From CAZGVW01 sp964529265 (GTDB taxonomy: Bacteria; Planctomycetota; Phycisphaerae; Phycisphaerales; UBA1924): a DNA stretch of 16,275 nt. Under the pieces are notes generated by a model. The model did not search any database, was not told the DNA's origin, and was given only the letters and a program-made list of their open reading frames with translations. Where the stretch lies: assembly GCA_964529265.1 (NCBI GenBank), contig CAZGVW010000083.1, forward strand, positions 1-16,275, read 5' to 3'. How positions within the stretch are numbered: position 1 is the first letter of the stretch; each line of letters begins with the position of its first letter. Below, piece by piece: positions 9,033-14,424 of this stretch. The translations under genes and the position numbers were made by a program.

Positions 9033-9821
9033 TGTGAAATCCTCCACTCTGCTGCGCCCGCTCGAAGCGCGCAGGCCTCTCGCCTCGCGCAGCCCGATGC
9101 GCACGCAATCACCGCCCGCGGCAGTCATGCCCGGCCGCAGGCCCGTTCTTCTGTGAAGGAGAGTCCGTGTTCCGTGGTCGGCTCTGCGCGCTCTCGACGC
9201 GGAGGAAACTCCCGTGGCCGCGCCCTCCCGCGGCTGTCCCTTCGCCGCACATCCGCGGCGCCCCGACGTCAGACCTTCCTGTTACTCCAGGTCGCTCGCG
9301 GCGCCGCGACCAACCGGCGCCGCAATCCCAACTCGTTCCCTCGTTCGCCTCCTTCCGGGCTTTTCGCACTCGGCGGACGACGGAGAGCAGGCACACTGCC
9401 GCTTGCAATCCGCCCGCTGCCCCCACGCAAGCAAACTGCGGGCAGCGCTGCACACTTCTGATCCTGCGCGACAGACACGCGCCGCGCACAACTGCCATAA
9501 GTGTCTCAAATGCCCGAACGCAGTCAAACGAAAAAGCGCTCAGGCCGCGCGCAGACTTCGCGGCGCGCCGCGCGCCGCGCGCAACTGCATGAGCCGCCCG
9601 CACTTGTGCCGCATCCCCTGCGTGCGCCGCTCCGCCGCCCACTCCCCGCCCGCGCTCGTTTCCCGCTGCGCACTTCCCGATTCATGCCCCACCCGCGCAG
9701 TGACGCCTTCTGTGCGCCTTTTTTTCCCCAACCGGCCCGGAGTGACCATGTTTGTGCGCAAACATCGTGTCACGACGGATTTGCCTCTTGCATCCGCTTT
9801 TCCCCCCGCGATCATCCCGCC
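9033..9821. other. Long divergent spacer without a convincing gene
   Basis: 789 bases between the divergent dockerin gene and the 9822 gene. Open frames exist on both strands but their codon use and predicted proteins (Arg/Pro/Ala-rich, no pattern) do not look real. It includes an alternating CG-rich run at about 9557-9590, a T7 tract at 9719-9725 and a paired palindrome at 9748-9775. The dockerin gene's ribosome site is at its edge; I could not define promoters confidently. Confidence 0.55.
9748..9775. promoter_or_regulatory. Two adjacent inverted repeats, candidate operator
   Basis: ATGTTTG-TGCG-CAAACAT (9748-9765) and the partly shared TCGTG-T-CACGA (9765-9775) are both exact. They lie about 47-74 bases before the start of the 9822 gene, a position typical of a repressor or activator site. 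No regulator is identified. Confidence 0.4.
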
Positions 9822-10628
9822 ATGAACGCTACCCGAACCATCCCGCCGCCCGACATCCTGCCCCCCGATCAGCCGCCCGATCAGCCCGCAGCCCCCGCCG
9901 ACGCCGCGCCCGTCCCCCAAGGCCTCGACGAGGACCGCCTCCTCGCCGATTTCCTCGCCACCGAGCGCCCCCTCGCCGACCTGGCGCGCAAACACCGCCT
10001 CTCCATCGATGCCCTCCTCGCCTGGGCCCTCTCCCCGCGCACACGCCGCCGACTCGCCCTCATCGGACGCGTCTCCACCATCCGCGCCCGCGCCGCCGCA
10101 CGCCACAGCGGCCCCGCCGCCGTCGAAACCCTCAACCGCGTCGCCCTCCGCACCTTCCCCGAAAAACCCGAATCCGCCCGCAAGGCCGCCGCGCAACTCA
10201 TCCGCCTCGGCGTCGATTACCCGCGGCGGCGGCGGCGATTCCGGGATCGCCCGCGCCCACCGCACCCGCCCGATCACACCCCTGCGGAGGACCGCGCACG
10301 CCTCAGCGAGAACGGCGCAAACATCACGGCGAACGCCGCAAGTCTCAGCGACACCGCGCCCCCATCCAGGCCGTTTCAACGGCCTTGCTCGCTTTCAGGC
10401 CACGGCTTCAGCCGTGGTCAGGTCGCCGAATCCACGCCCCAGCCAGTTTCAACGGGCTTCCAGTATTCAGAGCCTCCCGCGCGCATGACCCCACGCGCAA
10501 AACCGCCGCGGAAGGCCGCTCTCCTGGCGCGCCTCCGCGGCGGAACATGCTCAGCCCTCGAACACCACGCCGAACCGAGGGCCCCGCCTGATTCAGCGCT
10601 TCCGGGGGCTCAGAACTTGCAGAAATAG
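9822..10628 (+). CDS. Small helical protein of a planctomycete type, tail probably degenerate
   Basis: ATG 9822, 268 residues if read to the TAG at 10628. Residues 1-35 are Pro/Asp-rich. Residues 36-130 look like a compact helical domain: DEDRLLADFLATERPLADLA, RKHRLSIDALLAWALSPRTR, then RRLALIGRVSTIRARAAARH and ESARKAAAQLIRLGVDYP. The LADLARKHRLSIDALLAW segment has a helix-turn-helix feel (a DNA-binding role is possible but unproved). From about residue 134 a (CGG)5 run gives RRRRR, C-ending codon preference fades, and the rest is low-complexity with two REP-like palindromes inside it. The true protein may stop sooner through a frameshift, or the tail may be junk read through. Its end overlaps the converging 10610 gene by 19 bases. 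No good Shine-Dalgarno site is seen. Confidence 0.6.
   Translation: MNATRTIPPPDILPPDQPPDQPAAPADAAPVPQGLDEDRLLADFLATERPLADLARKHRLSIDALLAWALSPRTRRRLALIGRVSTIRARAAARHSGPAAVETLNRVALRTFPEKPESARKAAAQLIRLGVDYPRRRRRFRDRPRPPHPPDHTPAEDRARLSENGANITANAASLSDTAPPSRPFQRPCSLSGHGFSRGQVAESTPQPVSTGFQYSEPPARMTPRAKPPRKAALLARLRGGTCSALEHHAEPRAPPDSALPGAQNLQK
10368..10462. repeat. REP-like palindromes with TC loops
   Basis: AGGCCGTT-TC-AACGGCCT (10368-10385) and CCACGGCT-TC-AGCCGTGG (10400-10417) are exact; a third, decayed copy reads CAGTTTCAACGGGCTTC near 10445-10461. They differ from the CACAGGCG family and fall within the 3' part of the 9822 frame. Confidence 0.75.
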
Positions 10629-10846
10629 AGGCACGGACCGCTGAAGAACCCGCACCCGACCAGGTTGCACACCGTGCCGCCCGGCAGAACCACCTGCGGC
10701 TCGCAGTGCGAGCAGTCGTTCGGGTCGATCGGAATCACTCCCGCCTTCGCCGGCGTCGGAGCCACCAGCGCTGCGCTCCCGGCCGCCGCGACCAGCGCCA
10801 ATCCCGCCGAGAACACCTGTCGATTCGTCATCGTGGAAAACCGCAT
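10610..10846 (-). CDS. Tiny exported six-cysteine protein, family 2
   Basis: 78 residues from ATG 10846, with AAGGAGG six bases upstream. Signal peptide: MRFSTMTNRQVFSAGLALVA and on to APTPAKA, cleavage near residue 35. The mature part of some 43 residues has C-x2-C-x11-C-x4-C-x6-C-x3-C, within CSHCEPQVVLPGGTVCNLVG and CGFFSGPCLYFC, enough for three disulfides. Its closest relative here is the next gene upstream (11104-11325), with the shared pattern CxxCxP...L..G.VC.LV.CGF...C.[YF].C. It has its own spacing of 257 bases from that gene, beyond a terminator, so it is probably transcribed alone. Likely periplasmic, envelope or secreted; function unknown. Confidence 0.82.
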   Translation of the reverse strand: MRFSTMTNRQVFSAGLALVAAAGSAALVAPTPAKAGVIPIDPNDCSHCEPQVVLPGGTVCNLVGCGFFSGPCLYFCKF

Positions 10847-11061
10847 GTCGAACCTCCTTCACGAAAACACATCCGGACCGCGACGCGACGCCTCGCTGCA
10901 CGCGCAGCGGAACCGGGCGCCTCCGGCGCGCACAACCGGCGCATCCGCGCGGCGGTCATCGCGTCATCCGCCCCACGCGGCTCCCACGCGCCATGCAGCG
11001 CGCCCAACCTCGGATTTCGTGAGCCAACCTCTCGGCTGCCCGGCCTCCGGGGGTCCGGACG

Positions 11062-11093
11062 AAAACGCCCGCGCCCTTCACGGCCGCGGGCGT
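11062..11093 (-). terminator. Terminator after the 11104 gene
   Basis: On the minus strand a 9-bp stem ACGCCCGCG / CGCGGGCGT (+ strand 11065-11073 and 11085-11093) is followed by TTTTC. It starts 11 bases after the stop of the 11104-11325 gene. The T tract is short, hence moderate confidence. Confidence 0.6.
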
Positions 11094-11103
11094 GAACACA
11101 CGT

Positions 11104-11325
11104 TCAAGGGAACGGGAATGGACACACGTAGACGCAGTCGAAACCGCAGTCCACGAGCGTGCACACGATGCCCGGCGCCAGCTCGATCGTCGGCTGGCAG
11201 TTCGGACACGGCGGGTTCCGAGGCCGCCGCGCCTGCGCTTCCGCTGGCGCCAACAGCGCCGCTGCGCCCGCCGCCACGGCCAGGCACGCCGCGGCGCCGA
11301 ACACGCCCTTTGTTCTCGTCTTCAT
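11104..11325 (-). CDS. Tiny exported six-cysteine protein, family 2
   Basis: 73 residues from ATG 11325, where GAAGGAG lies about seven bases upstream; an in-frame ATG at 11355 lacks such a site. Signal peptide MKTRTKGVFGAAACLAVAAG and on to APAEAQA, cleavage near residue 32. Mature part of about 40 residues: CPNCQPTIELAPGIVC, then TLVDCGFDCVYVC, i.e. C-x2-C-x11-C-x4-C-x3-C-x3-C, ending PFPFP. It pairs with the 10610-10846 product. It lies 62 bases downstream of the Kazal-like gene at 11388-11639 and could share its transcript, ended by the hairpin at 11062-11093. Function unknown. Confidence 0.82.
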   Translation of the reverse strand: MKTRTKGVFGAAACLAVAAGAAALLAPAEAQARRPRNPPCPNCQPTIELAPGIVCTLVDCGFDCVYVCPFPFP

Positions 11326-11387
11326 GCTGGTCTCCTTCAGAAAAGTGAGCCCCACTCATGAACGAACGAACGCGGTCTCGAAGCGCT

Positions 11388-11639
11388 TCAGATCGGAACC
11401 GGGCCCGGCCCGGTCGGCACGCACCCCGTGGCGCCATCGCACCCCGCGAAGCAGATGTTCGAGTACGTCTGCCCGTTCGAGCACAGCACCGGCGCGTAGT
11501 ACGTCGGACAGAAGCACCCGCCGCCCCCGCCGCCGCCGCCCGGACGCCGTGCCTCCGCCGTCGAGGCAATCGCGCCGAAACCGATCACCGCGGCGACCGC
11601 CGCCGCGAACACACCCTGGCTCATTCTCTTCGTCTTCAT
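11388..11639 (-). CDS. Tiny exported Kazal-like cysteine-rich protein
   Basis: 83 residues from ATG 11639 (GAGAGG about six bases upstream). Signal peptide MKTKRMSQGVFAAAVAAVIG, cleavage near STAEA (residue 30). A run of eight glycines (34-41) precedes the cysteine domain CFCPTYYAPVLCSNGQTY, SNICFAGCDGATGC: spacing C-x-C-x8-C-x9-C-x3-C-x5-C. The PV-C-(S)NG-x-x-Y-x-N-x-C core matches the Kazal serine-protease-inhibitor signature except that the third cysteine is displaced by one residue. The predicted role is as a secreted protease inhibitor, or another disulfide-stabilised scaffold; this is inference. The domain is closest to that of 11715-11951 (FAGCDGATGCVP identical). The C-terminal tail is TGPGPVPI. 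Confidence 0.85.
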   Translation of the reverse strand: MKTKRMSQGVFAAAVAAVIGFGAIASTAEARRPGGGGGGGGCFCPTYYAPVLCSNGQTYSNICFAGCDGATGCVPTGPGPVPI

Positions 11640-11714
11640 GGTCAGCCTCTCTTTTCAGTGTTTTCAGTCATCACGGCGCCGATTGGCGCCCCATTCCGGT
11701 CAAACCAACGCCGC

Positions 11715-11951
11715 TCAGAACGTGATCTCGTACGGAACACATCCCGTCGCGCCGTCGCAACCCGCGAAGCACGCGTTCGAATACACGTACCCGTTGCTGC
11801 AGATCACCGGCGCATACACCATCGGACAGATGCACGGATCGAACGGCCACCGCGCCTCCGCACGCTCCGCCGTCGCGCTGTGCACGCCCAACGCCCCCGC
11901 GCCCGCGACCACCGCCGCGAAGGCGCCCTGTCCCAGTCTCCGTTTCCTCAT
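11715..11951 (-). CDS. Tiny exported Kazal-like cysteine-rich protein
   Basis: 78 residues from ATG 11951 (AAGGAG seven bases upstream); the frame is open further upstream but without a ribosome site or signal-like start. Signal peptide MRKRRLGQGAFAAVVAGAGA, cleavage near AEA (31-33). Mature domain: CICPMVYAPVICSNGYVY (40-57), SNACFAGCDGATGC (58-71), VPYEITF end. Cysteines at 40, 42, 51, 61, 65 and 71. This copy is nearest to the bacterial Kazal-like pattern C-x-C-P-x-x-Y-A-P-V-x-C-x-N-G. It lies 75 bases upstream of the 11388 gene on the same strand. An inverted repeat GGCGCC-GATT-GGCGCC is seen in the gap (about 11680-11695). Function beyond that is inference. Confidence 0.85.
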   Translation of the reverse strand: MRKRRLGQGAFAAVVAGAGALGVHSATAERAEARWPFDPCICPMVYAPVICSNGYVYSNACFAGCDGATGCVPYEITF

Positions 11952-12087
11952 GCCGTCACTCCTTGCTCCTGCGCCGCGCCGTCCAAAAGTCCGGGCCGCG
12001 GCTGGTTCAGAATCCTTCCGCCGGACGGCCGAGGGCGCGAAGAGCCCCAAAGCGGCGCTCTCTCATGCCCCGAGCCGCCCGCAACCC

Positions 12088-12324
12088 TCAGAACGTCGGG
12101 AATCCACCCGGCACGCACCCCGTCGCGCCCGCGCAACTGGCAAAGCACGAGTTGGAGTACACCCTCCCGCCATCGCACACCACCGGCGCATACACGTGCG
12201 GGCAGATGCACGGCCGGAACCGCGCCGCATTCGCCTCACCGGCGCTCGCCGTGAACAGCCCGAACGCGGCCACAGCGCCCACAGCCGCGGCAAACACGCC
12301 CCGGCTCAGTCTCCTGAGCTTCAT
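12088..12324 (-). CDS. Tiny exported Kazal-like cysteine-rich protein with conserved leader
   Basis: 78 residues from ATG 12324 (AAGGAGG five bases upstream). Signal peptide MKLRRLSRGVFAAAVGAVAA, FGLF, cleavage near ANA (31-33). Mature part: CICPHVYAPVVCDGGRVYSN, then SCFASCAGATGCVPGGFPTF. Cysteines C-x-C-x8-C-x9-C-x3-C-x5-C as in its neighbours, with DGG in place of SNG. Its signal peptide is almost identical to that of the 12685-12918 product (SRGVFAAAVGAVAAFGLF), and promoter and leader are shared as well, so the two are a duplicated unit. 136 bases separate its stop from the next start. Probably secreted or periplasmic; protease inhibition is a hypothesis. Confidence 0.85.
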   Translation of the reverse strand: MKLRRLSRGVFAAAVGAVAAFGLFTASAGEANAARFRPCICPHVYAPVVCDGGRVYSNSCFASCAGATGCVPGGFPTF

Positions 12325-12424
12325 CAAAGCCTCCTTCCCCCATCCCACGCCGCGAAAACGCGGCGAAACCACAGCTGCCGCGCCGACACCGCGCCGGCGC
12401 TCGTGCAGCAACCAGCCCGATCAG
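12325..12424 (-). promoter_or_regulatory. Structured 5' leader of the 12088 gene
   Basis: Reading the minus strand: GGGCTGGTTGC (12418-12408), hairpin 1 with stem GCGCCG/CGGCGC (12400-12395 with 12385-12380 on the + strand) and a 9-base loop, then TGGTTTCGCCGCGTTTTC with exact hairpin 2 CGCCGCG-AAAA-CGCGGCG (+ strand 12348-12365), then the Shine-Dalgarno. The same order and spacing occurs before the 12685 gene. Confidence 0.55.
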
Positions 12425-12430
12425 CCCGTC

Positions 12431-12458
12431 AGGCTATCCACGCTTCCGTTTTGCTCAA
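12431..12458 (-). promoter_or_regulatory. Promoter-like element of the 12088 gene
   Basis: On the minus strand TTGAGC (12458-12453), 16-base spacer, TAGCCT (12436-12431). It sits in the segment CCAGCAGGGGATTGAGC that is repeated exactly upstream of the 12685 gene (13049-13065). It would start transcription near 12424. Confidence 0.45.
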
Positions 12459-12684
12459 TCCCCTGCTGGAGGATGCCGACGGCGGATTCTCGCGGTCCGA
12501 TCGCGCTAACCACTTGCCGCCCGGCCCTTTGCGCCGTGCAGAATGTTTCTGGGTCGCCGCGATTTTCCCACGCGCCGCCGCCGCCGTCCCCCGTACGAAG
12601 CCCGACCCGGACAATGGCCCGCGCGCGATGTCTCGAGCGCGGGCCCATGGAGTCGATCAGCGGGGCGCCACGTGCGCCGCTGGC

Positions 12685-12918
12685 TCAGCTGGGGAACAGC
12701 AGCGGCTCGCACCCCGTCGCGCCGGCGCAGTCCGCGAAGCAGGCGTTCCCGTGGATCACGCCTCCGTCGCAGATCACCGGCTTGAAGATGTACACGCAGC
12801 CGCACGGACCCCGCCGCGCTGCGCTCGCCTCATCCGCGCTTGCACAGAACAGCCCGAACGCCGCAACGGCGCCGACCGCCGCAGCGAACACGCCGCGGCT
12901 CAACTTCTTCACCTTCAT
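12685..12918 (-). CDS. Tiny exported Kazal-like cysteine-rich protein with conserved leader
   Basis: 77 residues from ATG 12918 (GGAGG five bases upstream); the frame is open upstream but the leader structure and ribosome site fix this start. Signal peptide MKVKKLSRGVFAAAVGAVAA, FGLF, cleavage near ASA (31-33). Mature part CGCVYIFKPVICDGG, VIHGNACFADCAGATGCEP: all six cysteines in the family spacing, but the tyrosine of the Y-x-N-x-C core is His (VIHGNAC), so it is a diverged copy. It is the nearest duplicate of the 12088-12324 product. It lies 270 bases downstream of the UPF0316 gene with its own promoter-like element, so it is probably an independent unit. Confidence 0.84.
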   Translation of the reverse strand: MKVKKLSRGVFAAAVGAVAAFGLFCASADEASAARRGPCGCVYIFKPVICDGGVIHGNACFADCAGATGCEPLLFPS

Positions 12919-13019
12919 CGAAGCCTCCATCCCCCACGACGATGCGCCGCAATGGCGCAACAACCAGAAGATGCGGCGTCGACACTGCGCCGACGCCTCT
13001 CGGCAACCAGCCCCGGAAT
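12919..13019 (-). promoter_or_regulatory. Structured 5' leader of the 12685 gene
   Basis: Minus strand: GGGCTGGTTGC (13013-13003), hairpin 1 with stem GGCGTCG/CGACGCC (12997-12991 with 12981-12975) and loop GCGCAGTGT, then TGGTTGTTGCGCC, hairpin 2 TGCGCC/GGCGCA (12943-12948 with 12954-12959), then GGAGG. GGGCTGGTTGC begins 95 bases before the ATG, against 94 in the 12088 gene. Confidence 0.55.
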
Positions 13020-13025
13020 GGCGCA

Positions 13026-13054
13026 AACCTACAGGTCGCGCTCGCGGCGCTCAA
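13026..13054 (-). promoter_or_regulatory. Promoter-like element of the 12685 gene
   Basis: On the minus strand TTGAGC (13054-13049), 17-base spacer, TAGGTT (13031-13026). The surrounding CCAGCAGGGGATTGAGC is identical to that upstream of the 12088 gene while adjoining bases differ. It would start transcription near 13019. Confidence 0.45.
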
Positions 13055-13188
13055 TCCCCTGCTGGTGGAATCTGCGCACAAAAAGCGCCGTCGCGCAGCC
13101 TCGCCGCGCGCAAAACTCTGCGCCGATTGCTCTTTCTGCGCCGATGATCAGTCGTTCGCCCTCCCGCGCGCGGCGCCGCCGCGACGGC

Positions 13189-13749
13189 TCACTTCCGCAA
13201 CAGACTGATCCGCGACCGCCAGCCGTTCGCCTGCTCCACGCGCCATCCGCCGCCGTGCGGACGGTCCACGCGCTCGATCGTCATGAACGCATCCGGCGCG
13301 ATCTCGTTCACCGCCTCCCGAATCTCCGGCAGGTGCCGCCGCGGCGAGACCACGAACGCGATCTCCACCGGACCGTCGCGCCCCTCCCCCGCCACGCGCG
13401 TCACCCGATACCCGCGCTCCCGCAGCCCGGTCGAAAGACAGATGACCGGATCCGTGTTGATGATCCGCATCGTGCGGTACCCGATCGCCAGGTGATTCTC
13501 GATGATCATCCCGATCATCACGCCCGTCGCGAACCCGCCCGCGAACGCCAGCACCGCGAACGGCTGCTCGAGGTACTTGATCGCGCCCCCCGCCGCCAGC
13601 ACCCAGATGATCACCTCGAAGAACCCGAGGATCGCCGACGGCCACCGGTAGCCGTTCACCACCAGAATCATGCGCAGCGTGCCGATCGGCACGTCGCAAC
13701 ACCGGCCCACGAAGATCAGCAGCGGGATGTACCAGGCCATCTCTTCCAT
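13189..13749 (-). CDS. UPF0316 family membrane protein (DUF5698-DUF2179)
   Basis: 186 residues. Three N-terminal transmembrane helices (about 6-30, 38-57, 63-85) with the family's opening IPLLIFVGRCCDVPIGTLRM and GYRWPSAILGFFEVIIWVLA, followed by a cytoplasmic DUF2179-type domain (about 95-186; IICLSTGL-like segment, REAVNEIAPDAFMTIERVDR). The C-terminal domain is thought to be a small ligand-sensing module in related YitT-like proteins; the substrate is unknown. Start: ATG 13749 with a weak AGGGA; an ATG three codons later is possible. Length is close to the family's usual 170-200. It sits among the tiny exported genes on the same strand but behind a terminator, so I see no functional tie to them. 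Confidence 0.93.
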   Translation of the reverse strand: MEEMAWYIPLLIFVGRCCDVPIGTLRMILVVNGYRWPSAILGFFEVIIWVLAAGGAIKYLEQPFAVLAFAGGFATGVMIGMIIENHLAIGYRTMRIINTDPVICLSTGLRERGYRVTRVAGEGRDGPVEIAFVVSPRRHLPEIREAVNEIAPDAFMTIERVDRPHGGGWRVEQANGWRSRISLLRK

Positions 13750-13820
13750 GACGTCATTTCCCTGACCCCGCGGAGCGGGGCGAGGAATATAGGCGTGTCG
13801 GCGAGCCGGGCCACTTCGGA

Positions 13821-13852
13821 AAAGAAAAAGGCCCCGGCGTCGCGCCGGGGCC
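13821..13852 (-). terminator. Rho-independent terminator of the 13897 gene
   Basis: On the minus strand a perfect 10-bp stem GGCCCCGGCG / CGCCGGGGCC (+ strand 13830-13839 and 13843-13852) with a TCG/CGA loop, followed by TTTTTCTTTT. It separates the 13897 gene from the UPF0316 gene. Confidence 0.88.
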
Positions 13853-13896
13853 CTTGGCTGGCGTCTTTCGCGGCCGCCGGGGCGGCCGCCGCCTCA

Positions 13897-14127
13897 TCAG
13901 TAGTTCGCGGGGCCGCAGTTCGTCTGGCAGGCGCGGCGGGCGTAGCAGTCGTTGCTGTAGATCTGGCCGTTCGGACAGATCACCGGGTTCCACACGTCCA
14001 GACACTCGCCCATGAAGCACGGCGTGAAGATGGGCCGCCGCGCTTCCGCCGAGGTCGCCAGCGCGCCGAACGCCGCGGCTGCGCCGATCCCCATCACGAA
14101 CAGCGTTCTGCCGAGTCTCTTGCGCAT
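13897..14127 (-). CDS. Tiny exported Kazal-like cysteine-rich protein, diverged
   Basis: 76 residues from ATG 14127 (AAAGGAG eight bases upstream). The frame extends much further upstream (to 14388) but only this start has a ribosome site and signal peptide: MRKRLGRTLFVMGIGAAAAF, GALATSAEA, cleavage near residue 29. Mature part CFMGECLDVWNPVICPNGQI, YSNDCYARRACQTNCGPANY, with C-x4-C-x8-C-x9-C-x5-C-x3-C. It keeps NPVIC-PNG-x-x-Y-S-N-x-C of the array, but cysteine spacing at both ends differs, so it is the most diverged Kazal-like copy. It has its own terminator and lies behind CTP synthase after a 297-base gap, so it is probably a separate transcript. Function unknown. Confidence 0.84.
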   Translation of the reverse strand: MRKRLGRTLFVMGIGAAAAFGALATSAEARRPIFTPCFMGECLDVWNPVICPNGQIYSNDCYARRACQTNCGPANY

Positions 14128-14424
14128 GATGCCTGCTCCTTTCTCTCTGATCGTTGTCGTGGCCGGGCGCTGCGCGCCCGCGCCATGCCCCTGCCGAATA
14201 GCAACAGGCCGGCGACCATCGCGCAGCCCGCGGGCGAACGACCTTCGCGCGCACAAGTACACCGGCGCAGCGCACTCCACAAGACCCCAGTGAGGGGTGG
14301 TGAACACCCCATGTCGCGCGACGGCAGGCGCGGACAGGATTGCAAGTCCCTGCGCCGCACGATGATGCAGATCGCGCATCCCCCGCAAGGGGAGCGCGCT
14401 CCGCGCAGCGCCACGCGAAATTGT
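14128..14424. other. Spacer between CTP synthase and the first cysteine-rich gene
   Basis: No gene seen in 297 bases. Hairpins noted: GGGCGC-TGC-GCGCCC (14165-14179), GGGGTG-GTGAA-CACCCC (about 14294-14310) and GCGC-ATC-CCCC-GCAA-GGGG-A-GCGC (14374-14397). The last lies shortly after the CTP synthase stop but has no T tract. Confidence 0.5.

Larger units (their letters stand above)
12325..12684. other. Spacer with promoter, leader hairpins and a GC-rich hairpin
   Basis: This 360-base gap has no gene. It holds the leader (12325-12424) and promoter (12431-12458) of the 12088 gene, an unassigned stretch and a 9-bp hairpin GGCCCGCGC / GCGCGGGCC (12616-12624 with 12637-12645) just past the stop of the 12685 gene, without a T tract. 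Confidence 0.6.

Noticed and set aside
7692..9461. 589-codon open frame on + strand opposite the dockerin gene
   Set aside because: Antisense shadow; Arg/His-rich product without domains, while the minus strand encodes a signal peptide and dockerin repeats.
9167..9592. Open frame on + strand with a good GAAGGAG site before GTG 9167
   Set aside because: Predicted protein is Arg/Pro/Ala/Thr-rich without pattern and its third codon positions lack the strong C preference of nearby + genes; the ribosome site is probably chance.
9109..9642. Open frame on - strand in the long spacer
   Set aside because: Low-complexity Arg/Gly/Ala product, no ribosome site, and codon use unlike neighbours.
9695..9725. 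GCGCA...TGCGC followed by T7, terminator-like on +
   Set aside because: Only a 5-bp stem with a 13-base loop, and no gene ahead of it to terminate.
10610..14127. Reading the tiny cysteine-rich genes as bacteriocin or lanthipeptide precursors
   Set aside because: They have ordinary signal peptides with A-x-A cleavage sites, no double-glycine leader, and no modification or transporter gene is nearby.
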